64,000 nt of DNA, taken from assembly GCF_900604535.1 (NCBI RefSeq), contig NZ_UWOT01000013.1, positions 1-64,000 on the forward strand, in the 5' to 3' direction. The notes under the pieces are model-generated. The model had not been told where the DNA came from and searched no databases. It worked only from the letters and a program-made list of their open reading frames with translations. Position 1 is the first letter of the stretch; every line of letters starts with the position of its first letter. The position numbers and the translations under genes are program-made. Origin of the DNA: Romboutsia_E sp900604535 (GTDB lineage: Bacteria > Bacillota > Clostridia > Peptostreptococcales > Peptostreptococcaceae). Shown piece by piece: positions 43,228-52,331 of this stretch.

Positions 43228-46200
43228 TTATTGTTCCTCTTTCACATCACACATTTTTTCTAAAAGTTCCTCTAGCTCTGTAACAATTTTATATCCAACC
43301 TTTTCTTTAGTTTTATATTTTGTTAGAGGAAGTAACCATATTTCATCTTTGACTTGTCTTACTTTTTCTATTTTCATTTTTTTACATAGAGATTTTATAT
43401 ATGATATTTTTAGTAAAGTTTGTACAGATTTTGGTAAGTCTGAGAATCTATCTTCTAACTCTTCTTCAACTTCGTGCATATCTTCTTTACTTTCAATAGA
43501 TGCTATTTTTTTATACATCTCTATCTTAGTAAGCTCATCTTGTATATAAGTGTCTGGTATATATGCATTAACACTTAAATCTATTTCTACATCTATTTCT
43601 TCTACTATAGGTTCACCCTTTACTTTTCTTATAGCATCATTTAACATTTTCACGTATAAATCATACCCTATAACAGCCATATGTCCATGTTGCTGTGAAC
43701 CTAATATGTTACCAGCACCTCTTATTTCAAGGTCCCTCATAGCTATTTTAAACCCTGATCCAAATTCTGTAAACTCTCTTATGGCTTTTAATCTTTTTTC
43801 TGCTATTTCACTTAATACCTTGTCCTTTTCATACATAAGATATGCATAACCTTGTCTAGAACTCCTTCCAACTCTACCTCTTAACTGATAAAGCTGAGCA
43901 AGTCCCATCTTATCTGCATCATATACTATCATAGTATTTGCATTGGATATATCCATTCCTGTCTCAATAATTGTGGTGCAAACTAAAACATCATATTCTT
44001 TATTCAAGAAACCTAGAATTATATCTTCTAAAACTTTAGATGTCATTCTACCATGTGCCACAGCTACATTTGCATCTGGTACTAATCTTTTTATTCTACT
44101 AGCCATTTCATCTATATGTTCAACTCTGTTATATACAAAGAATACTTGACCACCCCTAGCTAATTCTCTTTCAATTTCATCTTGAATTACACTATCTTTG
44201 GATTCTGTTACGTAAGTAATAACAGGATGTCTCTCTTGTGGTGGTTCTTCTATTACACTCATATCTCTTATTCCACTTAGTGACATATGAAGCGTTCTTG
44301 GTATTGGAGTTGCAGATAATGTAAGTACATCAACTGTTGATTTAATTTGCTTTAAAGATTCTTTGTGCTTAACTCCAAATCTTTGTTCTTCATCTATAAC
44401 CACTAGACCTAAATTAGGTAAATTTATGTCCTTGGAAATAATTCTATGAGTTCCTATTAAAACATCTACTAATCCTTTTTTAGCATCATTTATTATTTCC
44501 TTTTGTTGTTTAGCTGTTTTAAATCTACTAAGAACTTCTACCCTTATTGGATAATTTTCAAATCTTTCCTTAAATGTATTGTAATGTTGTTGTGCAAGTA
44601 TTGTTGTAGGAACAAGAACTGCAACTTGCTTTTGATCCATACAAGCTTTAAATACGGCCCTTATAGCTACCTCTGTTTTTCCATAACCAACATCACCACA
44701 TATAAGTCTATCCATTACCTTACTTGATTCCATATCTTTTTTAGTTTCTTTAATAGCTTTTAGTTGATCTTCTGTCTCCTCATGAGGGAATAATGATTCA
44801 AACTCATGTTGCCATGGAGTATCTTTAGAGAATTTATATCCTTTTACTTGTTCTCTTTTAGCATAAAGCTCTATAAGGTCTTTAGTCATATCTTCAATTT
44901 CTTTTTTAACCTTTGCTTTAGCTTTGGTCCATTCGCTAGATCCAAGTTTATTAAGCTTAACTTTTTCTGCATCAGCACCTATATATTTTTGTACCTTATC
45001 CATCTGGTCTATTGGTACATATAGGTTGTCTCCACCTTGGTAGATTATCTTCATATAATCTTTCTTTATTCCATTTATAGATATTTGCTCAATGCCAGTA
45101 TATCTACCTATACCACTATTTTCATGAACAACATAATCACCTACATTCAAATCTAAGAATGATTCTATCTTTTGACCTTTTTTCTTCTTCTTTTTATTCT
45201 TAGAACTTGATACCCTTTTGTGAACTCCTATCATCTCGTTATCTGTAACTACTACAAATTTTATAGATTTATATTCAAACCCGCTGCTAATTTGTGCTGG
45301 AGTTATAATAACTTGAGAAGACTTAATTTCAATATCTCTACTTTTAGATACAGTGGTTTCTAAACCTAAATCTAATAGTTCCTTATTTAACTTCTTAGCC
45401 CTATCTAAAGTGTTAGTGGCTAGTATTATCTTAAATCCATTATACTTTAATCTATTTAATTCTTCTGCTAGTACATCTAATTTAGCATTAAATGTTGGAA
45501 CTTCTCTAGATTCAAAATTTATTATATTACTTATCTTAAAATCATTGACAGGCTTTGGTAATAAAGTATTTAATATTAATTTTTTATCACCCTTTATAAA
45601 ATCTAAATCATTATAGTGATATAATAAATTACCTTGGCTTTTAAGAGCTAATCCTCTTTCAAGGTTTAATTTATAATTTTCTTTAAATTCATCAATATAA
45701 TTTTCACATCTTTCCTTAAGCCTTGAGATATCATTTACAAAAATGACAGCATTATCATTTAGGTAAGTGAATATACTCTTGTTTTCCTCAGGATAAATAT
45801 AATCTATATAATTTTCTATTCCTTCAAAATAAGTTTTAGTCTCTATATTATCTATGTTAGAAAAAACATCTTCATTAGTTAATTCACTAGTTTCTTTTTT
45901 TAATTTTTCAACAGCATTGTTAACATTCTCAGGATAAATAAATTCTCTAGAAGGTGTTATTGAAAATTTCTTAATTTTATCTATAGATTTTTGTGAAAAA
46001 ACATCAAAAGTTCGTATAGAATCTATTTCATCATCAAATAGTTCCATACGAATAGGATTATTATATTCTAATGAAAATATATCTACTATTCCACCTCTTA
46101 TACTAAACTGCCCAAATCCTTCAATTTTAGATACTCTTTCATAACCTAGAGATACTAATTTTTCACTTAATTCATCTAGGTTTACTCTATCCCCTATTTT

Positions 46201-46626
46201 AAAAGTTGATGTGTTATTAAGTAAAACTTCTTTTGGAATATACTTTCTAAGTATAGCTTCTGTAGAAGTTACTACTACTATTTTTTCTCCTTTAGCTAAT
46301 CTCAATAATGTTTTAAGTTTTTTAGCTTCTTCATTTCTATCCTTTGCATCTAAGTGATAAAAATAGATATCTTGATGATTAAGATAAACTACTTTATCTT
46401 TCATATAAAAACTTAAATCCTCATAAGCTTTTTTTGCCTCTAAATCTGTACTTGCTACAAATACCGTAGGCTTATTTAATTCTTTATATATAGAGTAAGT
46501 TATATGAGGTTTTTGCACTGACAAAAGGCCATTAATTAATAATGAGCCTTTGTTATTGTTTGTGCAATTTATTACATCTTTATATTCATTGGAATTTTGC
46601 AAAGGGTAAATTAGTACGTCATTCAT
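43228..46626 (-). CDS. mfd: transcription-repair coupling factor Mfd
   Basis: An ATP-driven translocase that removes stalled RNA polymerase and recruits UvrA to the lesion. The 1132 residues give the full set: a UvrB-like N-terminal part, the RNA-polymerase-interaction domain starting near KIESFLDLNVGDYVVHENSG (about 480-560), RecG-like helicase motifs (GDVGYGKTE about 645; DEEQ about 744), and the TRCF C-terminal domain. GGGAGG precedes the ATG. It is downstream of pth by 17 bases, the classical pth-mfd pair. Confidence 0.97.
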   Translation of the reverse strand: MNDVLIYPLQNSNEYKDVINCTNNNKGSLLINGLLSVQKPHITYSIYKELNKPTVFVASTDLEAKKAYEDLSFYMKDKVVYLNHQDIYFYHLDAKDRNEEAKKLKTLLRLAKGEKIVVVTSTEAILRKYIPKEVLLNNTSTFKIGDRVNLDELSEKLVSLGYERVSKIEGFGQFSIRGGIVDIFSLEYNNPIRMELFDDEIDSIRTFDVFSQKSIDKIKKFSITPSREFIYPENVNNAVEKLKKETSELTNEDVFSNIDNIETKTYFEGIENYIDYIYPEENKSIFTYLNDNAVIFVNDISRLKERCENYIDEFKENYKLNLERGLALKSQGNLLYHYNDLDFIKGDKKLILNTLLPKPVNDFKISNIINFESREVPTFNAKLDVLAEELNRLKYNGFKIILATNTLDRAKKLNKELLDLGLETTVSKSRDIEIKSSQVIITPAQISSGFEYKSIKFVVVTDNEMIGVHKRVSSSKNKKKKKKGQKIESFLDLNVGDYVVHENSGIGRYTGIEQISINGIKKDYMKIIYQGGDNLYVPIDQMDKVQKYIGADAEKVKLNKLGSSEWTKAKAKVKKEIEDMTKDLIELYAKREQVKGYKFSKDTPWQHEFESLFPHEETEDQLKAIKETKKDMESSKVMDRLICGDVGYGKTEVAIRAVFKACMDQKQVAVLVPTTILAQQHYNTFKERFENYPIRVEVLSRFKTAKQQKEIINDAKKGLVDVLIGTHRIISKDINLPNLGLVVIDEEQRFGVKHKESLKQIKSTVDVLTLSATPIPRTLHMSLSGIRDMSVIEEPPQERHPVITYVTESKDSVIQDEIERELARGGQVFFVYNRVEHIDEMASRIKRLVPDANVAVAHGRMTSKVLEDIILGFLNKEYDVLVCTTIIETGMDISNANTMIVYDADKMGLAQLYQLRGRVGRSSRQGYAYLMYEKDKVLSEIAEKRLKAIREFTEFGSGFKIAMRDLEIRGAGNILGSQQHGHMAVIGYDLYVKMLNDAIRKVKGEPIVEEIDVEIDLSVNAYIPDTYIQDELTKIEMYKKIASIESKEDMHEVEEELEDRFSDLPKSVQTLLKISYIKSLCKKMKIEKVRQVKDEIWLLPLTKYKTKEKVGYKIVTELEELLEKMCDVKEEQ

Positions 46627-46643
46627 ATATGATCCTCCCTTTT

Positions 46644-47204
46644 TTATCCATTATATTTATTCATAGCTAAATCAATATTTTCTCTTATCATTACATCTAT
46701 TGCTTTAGCTGCTTTTTCTAGTCCTAATTCTACATCATCATTTTCTTCTTTTCTAAATCTTGAAAGAACAAAGTCTGCTAAATCTTGACCTGGTCTAGGT
46801 TTTGATACACCCACTCTTACTCTTGGGAAATCATTAGAACCTAAACACTTTGTAATAGATCTCATTCCATTATGAGTTCCACCACTTCCTTTTTTTCTTA
46901 TTCTTATTTTACCAACATCTAAATCTATGTCATCATATACTACTATTATATTTTCCATATCTACTTTATAGTAATTATAGATGTCTATTAAAGTTTCTCC
47001 ACTTAAATTCATATATGTTTGTGGTTTTACTAGAAGAACTTTTTCATTTCCAACTCTTCCTTCTCCTATTAATGCCTTATGTTTTATTTTCGATACACTT
47101 ATGCCATATTCCTTCGCTAAAATATCTATAACATCAAATCCTACGTTATGTCTTGTTCTCTCATATTGTTTTCCTGGATTTCCTAATCCTACTACTACAT
47201 ACAT
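46644..47204 (-). CDS. pth: peptidyl-tRNA hydrolase
   Basis: Releases tRNA from peptidyl-tRNA dropped by ribosomes. The 186 residues are typical. Asn10 and His19 in GNPGKQYERTRHNVGF and the Asp of VYDDIDLDVG form the active site; GGTHNGMRSI is the substrate-binding strand. AAAGGAGG precedes the ATG. It is the first gene of the pth-mfd-prsA operon and starts 15 bases after the downstream end of a short prepilin peptidase gene, so read-through from the pilus cluster is possible. Confidence 0.97.
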   Translation of the reverse strand: MYVVVGLGNPGKQYERTRHNVGFDVIDILAKEYGISVSKIKHKALIGEGRVGNEKVLLVKPQTYMNLSGETLIDIYNYYKVDMENIIVVYDDIDLDVGKIRIRKKGSGGTHNGMRSITKCLGSNDFPRVRVGVSKPRPGQDLADFVLSRFRKEENDDVELGLEKAAKAIDVMIRENIDLAMNKYNG

Positions 47205-47218
47205 ATTTTATCCTCCTT

Positions 47219-47857
47219 TTATAATACTCTATTTACTATATTAAAATAGCTTATTAATAAGCTATTTCCTGTAAGTATTATTAATATTGTTGCTAATGAT
47301 ATAAATGGTGCAAATGGTATATTTTCTTTTATTGATTTCTTTTTTGTCAAAATCATGTATATACAATATATAAATGCTACTATGTAAGATAAAAATATCA
47401 AATATACGCTATAATTATGACCTAATGTAAGAGAGCATAATACAAATAGGCCTATATCTCCATCGCCTAGACCTTTGGTTATTTTAGCTAAAATAAATGA
47501 AATTATGAACCCTATTAATGGTGCACTTATATGTGTATTAAAATCTTTTTCCATATTCATTGAGCTTATTAAAATTACACCTTGAATAATTATACCACTA
47601 AGTACGCTTATATCATATATATAACTATTCTGATAGGCAATTATTGATATAACTAATAAAAAAGGAATTATGAATATGTATCTTATAGCATCTGGCGTTA
47701 ATCCGTATTTTTGGTAAATTAATATAGATAGTGATATAGTGAGAAAATATATTATAGATGTATTATATGTAATTTTATTTATTTCTTTGCTTTTTATGTG
47801 TAAATATTTATTTGTAAAATAGGCTAAAATTGTTGATATCGTTATAGTATAAATCAT
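47219..47857 (-). CDS. short A24 prepilin peptidase
   Basis: A 212-residue integral membrane aspartic protease of the A24 family with six to seven helices and the active-site motif KGLGDGDIGLF (about 131-141). The N-terminal cysteine-containing methylase domain of PilD is absent, so it would cleave but not methylate prepilins; the archaeal and competence-type short peptidases have the same design. The ribosome-binding site is poor. It is the last gene of the pilus cluster. C. difficile also carries two prepilin peptidases in its TFP cluster. Confidence 0.85.
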   Translation of the reverse strand: MIYTITISTILAYFTNKYLHIKSKEINKITYNTSIIYFLTISLSILIYQKYGLTPDAIRYIFIIPFLLVISIIAYQNSYIYDISVLSGIIIQGVILISSMNMEKDFNTHISAPLIGFIISFILAKITKGLGDGDIGLFVLCSLTLGHNYSVYLIFLSYIVAFIYCIYMILTKKKSIKENIPFAPFISLATILIILTGNSLLISYFNIVNRVL

Positions 47858-47940
47858 ACATTATTTTTTATGTATTAGTAAGTAGGATTTAGTTTTATAT
47901 TTTAATTTTTAATTAATATTGATTTTTTTATACTATAAAT

Positions 47941-47970
47941 AAAAAGAATCTCAAGTTTGAGATTCTTTTT
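47941..47970 (-). terminator. terminator after the glycosyltransferase gene
   Basis: A perfect 14-bp stem (AAAAAGAATCTCAA and its complement) around a 2-base spacer, with T-rich end on the minus strand. Its 5' arm begins at the glycosyltransferase stop. Confidence 0.85.
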
Positions 47971-49300
47971 ATTTCCATACCCTTTTTGCACCAAATAACT
48001 CTTGAACATACCCATATAAAGAAACTGGTGACATTATCATTTGATAACATAATATAAATAATGCAAATCCTATGAAGTTTTTCCTTACTCTTAGATTTAA
48101 ATTTTTAAATACGACATTGGCTTGATAATGATATAAAATCCAAAAACTAACTAATGTTAAAGGTAAAACTAACAACATCATAGGTCCTACAATATAATAC
48201 TTTTTAAAGAATAATGCTAATATTAATCCTGGTATCCAAAAGAAAGTATAACTAAAATCCATATATGGAATAATTAAATCTATTCCAGTTAAAAACTTAT
48301 AAAACATCGATGGCTGTTGCCAAGGTTTAACTTCTCTAAGACCTTCTATCATGCCTCTCGCCCATCTAGATCGTTGCTTAACAAAGTGAGATAATTTAAC
48401 TGGAACATCTGTAAAAGCTACTGCCATAGGCTCAAAATATACTCTATTTCCTTCACTTAATATTTTCCAAGTTAATACAATATCTTCACCTATAGCATCT
48501 GACCATCCACCTACATTTTTTACTACTTCTGTTTTATATAATGAAAAAGCACCTTGTGCTACTAAAGTACCTTGATATAATCCCTGCATTCTTTTTACTG
48601 ATGCTATACTTAAAAAGTAATCCCATTCCTGTATTTTCGCTAATAAATTTTCCCTACTATTTCTAACTAACATAGAACCTGCTACTGCACAAACATCATC
48701 TGGTGATGTTTTAACTCTAGAAACTAGATATTTTATTGCGCTTTTATGAATTATAGTATCAGCATCTAATGTCATTACATATTTTGTTTTCACATATTTT
48801 AATCCATAATTAAGAGCATTAAATTTACCTGGTTTTGATTCATGTAGTAGCATAATATCCATATTTAATTCTTTTTTAGCTCTTTCAACTTCTTTACTTG
48901 TGTTATCTGAAGAATTATTATCTATAACTATCGTATGAATTTTCCCCTTATAATCTTGATTTTTTACATATCTTAAAGTTTCAAATATTCCAATTTCTTC
49001 GTTATAAGCTGAAATTATCAAGGTTACTTCATCTCTAGGGTCTAGTACTTTTAATTTGGGTTGTTTGTCTAATATTAAACTTCCAACTAGAAATGCGTTC
49101 ATGAATCCTGGTACATATGCTACCCCTGCTATTATTATAAATGCTATAAGTGGTGTTGTTATTGATGATAATTCATTTAACCATAATTTTGATACTTCAT
49201 AAGAAAATATAACCCAAAGTATACTTATTAATATACTTATAAAGAATTTAGTTTTTACACTTAAATAAAAACCGTTATTTTTATTTATCGTATTATTCAT
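47969..49300 (-). CDS. processive-type GT2 glycosyltransferase, membrane
   Basis: A 443-residue family 2 glycosyltransferase of the synthase type: two N-terminal membrane helices (about 15-75), a GT-A catalytic domain (about 85-330) with TLDADTIIHK, GEDIVLTWK and QRSRWARG (the D, D, D, QxxRW set), then three C-terminal helices. This architecture is that of polymerising enzymes such as PNAG, hyaluronan or cellulose synthases, so an exopolysaccharide is a possible product; the sugar cannot be read. No PilZ domain is seen. It lies between two prepilin peptidase genes. Its leader can fold over the ribosome site. Confidence 0.88.
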   Translation of the reverse strand: MNNTINKNNGFYLSVKTKFFISILISILWVIFSYEVSKLWLNELSSITTPLIAFIIIAGVAYVPGFMNAFLVGSLILDKQPKLKVLDPRDEVTLIISAYNEEIGIFETLRYVKNQDYKGKIHTIVIDNNSSDNTSKEVERAKKELNMDIMLLHESKPGKFNALNYGLKYVKTKYVMTLDADTIIHKSAIKYLVSRVKTSPDDVCAVAGSMLVRNSRENLLAKIQEWDYFLSIASVKRMQGLYQGTLVAQGAFSLYKTEVVKNVGGWSDAIGEDIVLTWKILSEGNRVYFEPMAVAFTDVPVKLSHFVKQRSRWARGMIEGLREVKPWQQPSMFYKFLTGIDLIIPYMDFSYTFFWIPGLILALFFKKYYIVGPMMLLVLPLTLVSFWILYHYQANVVFKNLNLRVRKNFIGFALFILCYQMIMSPVSLYGYVQELFGAKRVWK

Positions 49301-49354
49301 CTGTATCCTCCGTTGTAAAAAATATATTTGTCTGAAATCCCCCTTGATACAGAT
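49299..49354 (-). promoter_or_regulatory. leader hairpin over the glycosyltransferase start
   Basis: On the minus strand ATCTGTATC (49346-49354) can pair with GATACAGAT (49299-49307). The second arm contains the AT of the start codon, and the loop carries the Shine-Dalgarno (GGAGG). The 9-bp stem would hide the start from ribosomes. No known riboswitch consensus was recognised in the leader, which also contains AAGGGGG. Confidence 0.4.
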
Positions 49355-49463
49355 AGCAATTTATCTAAGCAGTTTGTCTTTATTTCATATATAAAACATT
49401 TATCCTTAAATAAAACCATTATATATTTTAAGTTAACATATATCTATATGTAATTTTAACCAT

Positions 49464-49495
49464 AAAAAAATAAGGTACCTTTATAGATACCTTAT
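49464..49495 (-). terminator. terminator after pilD
   Basis: On the minus strand ATAAGGTA and its complement enclose about 10 bases and are followed by seven T. It starts just after the pilD stop. Confidence 0.8.
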
Positions 49496-49497
49496 AA

Positions 49498-50277
49498 CTA
49501 TATAAATAAACTCGAATACCAATTTAATATATGATTCCCGTATAACATTGTTATTAATGCTCCTACTGAAATAAATGGACCATATGGTATCATCGAGTTA
49601 TATTCTTTATTTTTTATTTTGCTATGTAGTATTGTTATTATCCCATAAATAGCACCTACATATACACTTAGTAACACTGTCAGTAATCCACCTTTTAGTC
49701 CTAGGAAAAATCCTGTCATGGCAAAGAATTTTATATCTCCTCCACCCATAACTTCTTTTTTAACTATAAATTCTATTATATATATTATTAATAACATTCC
49801 ACCTCCAGATACTATAGCACCTACTATACTATCTTTTAAAGGTACTCCTATTCCAAATAACTTTAATACTAATGCTGATATTATTCCAAATATTATTATC
49901 TCATCTGGTATTATGTAATGGTCTATATCTATGAATGTTATTATTATTAATATTGATGCTAGTACTAAATAATATATAGTTTCTAGTGATATTGAAAATG
50001 TATTAAATACTACTAAGAATAAAATTCCAGTTAAAAATTCTACATATGCATATCTAGATGATATTTCTTTTTTGCAATATCTACATTTTCTACCTGATAT
50101 TAAGTAGCTTAATATTGGTATTAAGTCTATAGGTTTTAGTCTTGTGTTGCACGTGGGACATTTTGATGGTGGATTTACTATTGATTCATTTTCTGGAATT
50201 CTGTATATGCATACGTTAAAAAAACTTCCAAAAACTATTCCAATTATAAATATATAAAGTTGTAGTATCAATTCCAT
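49498..50277 (-). CDS. pilD: type IV prepilin peptidase / N-methyltransferase
   Basis: Cleaves prepilin leader peptides after Gly and methylates the new N-terminus, in the membrane. It has 259 residues. The N-terminal methylase domain has two Cys pairs (CPTC, CRYC, about 38-70). The peptidase active-site Asp residues lie in FIDIDHYIIPDE (about 119) and MGGGDIKFFA (about 178). The start at 50277 has GGAGA five bases upstream; the upstream ATG at 50289 overlaps that site. It follows the pilT remnant by about 28 bases. Confidence 0.94.
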   Translation of the reverse strand: MELILQLYIFIIGIVFGSFFNVCIYRIPENESIVNPPSKCPTCNTRLKPIDLIPILSYLISGRKCRYCKKEISSRYAYVEFLTGILFLVVFNTFSISLETIYYLVLASILIIITFIDIDHYIIPDEIIIFGIISALVLKLFGIGVPLKDSIVGAIVSGGGMLLIIYIIEFIVKKEVMGGGDIKFFAMTGFFLGLKGGLLTVLLSVYVGAIYGIITILHSKIKNKEYNSMIPYGPFISVGALITMLYGNHILNWYSSLFI

Positions 50278-50304
50278 ATTTTTCTCCATTTTTAAATATA
50301 TTAA

Positions 50305-51365
50305 TTAGTATATTATACCAATTGATTTACTAGTAAAATCATAATCATTGCATCTACTAAGAGCCATTTCTCTTGATATTTTTCCACTTTTATATAACTT
50401 AATTAAATCTTGATCCATAGTTTGCATTCCAAATTTCATACCTGTTTGTATAGAGCTTTGAATTTGATGGTTTTTTCCTTCTCTTATAAGATTTCTTATT
50501 GCAGGTGTTACTGTCATCACTTCAAGAGCTGCTACTCTTCCTTCACCATCTGATGTTGGTATTAATTGTTGTGAAACAACTCCTTCTATTACAGTTGATA
50601 ATTGCATTCTAATTTGTTGCTGTTGTTCTGATGGAAAACTGTCTATTATTCTATCTATAGTTTTTGCTGCCCTATTGTATGTAGTGTTGAGAATACTAAA
50701 TGTCCTGTCTCTGCTGCTGTAAGGGCTATTGATATTGTTTCCGGATCACGCATTTCTCCTATTAATATTACATCTGGATCTTGACGAAGTATTGCTCTAA
50801 GTGCCGAATTAAATGATTTTGTATCATTTCCTATTTCTCTTTGATTTACTATGCTGTTTTTGTGGTTGTGTACGTATTCTATTGGATCTTCTATTGTTAT
50901 TATATGTGATTGTCTATTTGTGTTTATTATATCTAGAAGGCTTGCTAGTGTTGTAGATTTACCACTTCCTGTTGGGCCTGTTACTAATACCAATCCTTTT
51001 TGTTTTTCTGTGAATGTTTTTAATGTTTGAGGTAATCCTAGTGTGTTAAAGTTTGGTATTTCTGAACTTATTGTTCTTAGTGCTATTGCGTAGTTTCCTT
51101 TTTGTTTGTAGGCATTTACTCTGAATCGTTCTCCACTTTCTAGTGATATTGAAAAATCACATTCGCCTTCTTCTTCTATTTTTCTGAAGTTTTTTTCTGA
51201 AGTAATTTGTTGTACCATGTTTTTTGTATCTTCTGATGTTAATGTGTATTCAGATAACTTTATAAATTTTCCTTTACTTCTTACAGTTGGAACGCTCCCT
51301 ACTGTTATGTGTATATCTGATGATCTTAATTGTATTGATTTATTTAATAAGTCAAATATATTCAT
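50305..51365 (-). pseudogene. pilT: pilT, twitching retraction ATPase, frameshifted
   Basis: The gene for the hexameric PilT ATPase that retracts type IV pili, interrupted by a one-base frameshift. The first part (51365 down to the break) has the N-terminal PAS-like domain, Walker A GPTGSGKST (about 130), EDPIEYVH, GEMRDPET and STLHTIG. After that the frame runs to a stop at 50655. The correct continuation (AAKTIDRIIDSFP, then QLSTVIEGVVSQQLIP and the AIRNLIREGK motif) is in the next frame down to 50305. Adding one G to the GGG at 50670-50672 restores a normal protein of about 353 residues. It could be an assembly error, a real mutation, or slippage. AAGGAG precedes the ATG. Confidence 0.93.
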
Positions 51366-51459
51366 TTATTACTCCTTATTATCTTATCAAAGTATCTATT
51401 GGTTATTCTTCTCCTAATAAATAATTTTTTAATCAAAATATTAAAATTTAGTTCATATT

Positions 51460-51510
51460 AATTAATAAAGAACCGAAGGTAAAATATAAACCTTCGGTTC
51501 TTTATTAATT
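51460..51510 (-). terminator. hairpin between pilA and pilT
   Basis: A perfect 21-bp stem (51460-51480 and 51490-51510) with a 9-base loop (core AAAGAACCGAAGGT) and T-rich end on the minus strand. Lying after the major pilin gene, it probably ends most transcripts and lets few reach pilT and pilD, giving high pilin and low enzyme levels. Confidence 0.8.
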
Positions 51511-52018
51511 ATTTATCTATTCCATTTTGATTATAGTCAATTAAAACTATTTTTATTGGCTTCGCTGTAGTCCCATCTGCTGTTCCTACTTCTGCATTTG
51601 TTAAGTTTCCAAAATCAGACTTTAACTTTTCTATTCCTGCTGCATTTATTTTGCTCGTAGTAGTTATAGAAAGAACTAAATCGCTTGGTGTAGCTGATGC
51701 ACCTGATAAAACATATGAAGCTCCTAGTGGCTTTCCTAAATCATCTATTAATCCAGCAAATGCATCTGTAGATGTATTCGTTCCCACTGTAGTCTTCGGT
51801 GAGTTTCCATCAGTTGGATACGCTCCTGTATCAGCATAACTTGTTGCTGCTGCTGATTTTATAGCACTTATATCTGATTCTAATTCTGAAATTCTTGCCT
51901 TTTGTATATTATTGAATAATGCTGGTACTGCTACTACTGCTAATATACCTATAATAGCTATTACTACTAATAATTCCACTAATGTGAAACCTTTATTATT
52001 TTTCTTTTTGTTTAACAT
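51509..52018 (-). CDS. pilA: major type IV pilin
   Basis: A class III-signal prepilin, 169 residues. The basic leader MLNKKKNNKG is cut after Gly10, giving mature FTLVELLVVIAIIGIL with Glu5 for assembly. The globular part is Ala, Thr and Ser rich with no cysteines, so no disulfide D-loop is expected, as in other clostridial major pilins. GGAGGGAAATT precedes the ATG. It is the first gene after the c-di-GMP-II riboswitch and is separated from pilT by a strong hairpin, consistent with its being the major subunit. Confidence 0.94.
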   Translation of the reverse strand: MLNKKKNNKGFTLVELLVVIAIIGILAVVAVPALFNNIQKARISELESDISAIKSAAATSYADTGAYPTDGNSPKTTVGTNTSTDAFAGLIDDLGKPLGASYVLSGASATPSDLVLSITTTSKINAAGIEKLKSDFGNLTNAEVGTADGTTAKPIKIVLIDYNQNGIDK

Positions 52019-52075
52019 AATTTCCCTCCAAAATTTATCATAATTTTCTCACTGGAATAACCCCTTTGAAAACAT

Positions 52076-52118
52076 AAAAAATGACTATTATGCTTTGTCT
52101 AAAACAAAATCTTAATAG
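52076..52118 (-). terminator. riboswitch expression-platform terminator
   Basis: On the minus strand CTATTAAGATTTTGT pairs with ACAAAGCATAATAG (two mismatches), followed by TCATTTTTT. The 5' arm starts in the last bases of the aptamer (GGCTATTAAG), so ligand binding and terminator formation exclude each other. That predicts c-di-GMP turns transcription of pilA on. Confidence 0.75.
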
Positions 52119-52182
52119 CCGGTTGCACCACTTACTCTACATATTCCAGGTGCCCAAATAAAGAATATGTTTCTCCGTATCT
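52113..52182 (-). ncRNA. class II c-di-GMP riboswitch aptamer
   Basis: The minus strand shows the class II c-di-GMP aptamer core in order: ATACGGAGAAAC, then TTTGGGCACCTGG, then GTAAGTGGTGCAACCGGC. GGGCAC pairs with GTGC of GGTGCAACCG. CATATTC after GAAA can form the pseudoknot with GAATATG, as the class requires. It lies about 95 bases upstream of pilA. The major TFP operon of C. difficile is known to be controlled by the same class upstream of pilA1. Confidence 0.9.
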
Positions 52183-52190
52183 CATTCCAT

Positions 52191-52199
52191 TTTATACCA
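52191..52199 (-). promoter_or_regulatory. extended -10 of the pilA riboswitch transcript
   Basis: On the minus strand TGGTATAAA precedes the aptamer by a few bases. Transcription from it would start almost exactly at the first aptamer base. No good -35 hexamer is seen. Confidence 0.55.
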
Positions 52200-52297
52200 A
52201 AATTGTATCATTTATTACATTCTTTAGCAAGCATTTTTATACTTATTATTAAGTCGAAATTATACTTTTGTATTATTTATAATTTTACAAAATAAAA

Positions 52298-52331
52298 TAA
52301 GATAACTTTTAAAATTAAAAGTTACCTTATC
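52298..52331 (-). terminator. terminator of the giant exported protein gene
   Basis: On the minus strand GATAAGGTAACTTTT pairs with AAAAGTTATCTTATT (one mismatch) across a 6-base loop, followed by a TTATTTT tail. It marks the end of the upstream pilus operon. Confidence 0.75.

Noticed and set aside
49301..49466. Possible c-di-GMP-I or other known riboswitch in the glycosyltransferase leader
   Set aside because: A few short matches (ACAAAC, GGGGG) were seen, but neither the class I core nor the class II core (GGGCAC with GTGCAACCG) is present.
50665..50680. Programmed frameshift or phase-variable tract in pilT
   Set aside because: The run is only three G and no stimulating structure or slippery heptamer was recognised, so a sequencing error or simple mutation is more likely; kept as a finding without claiming a program.
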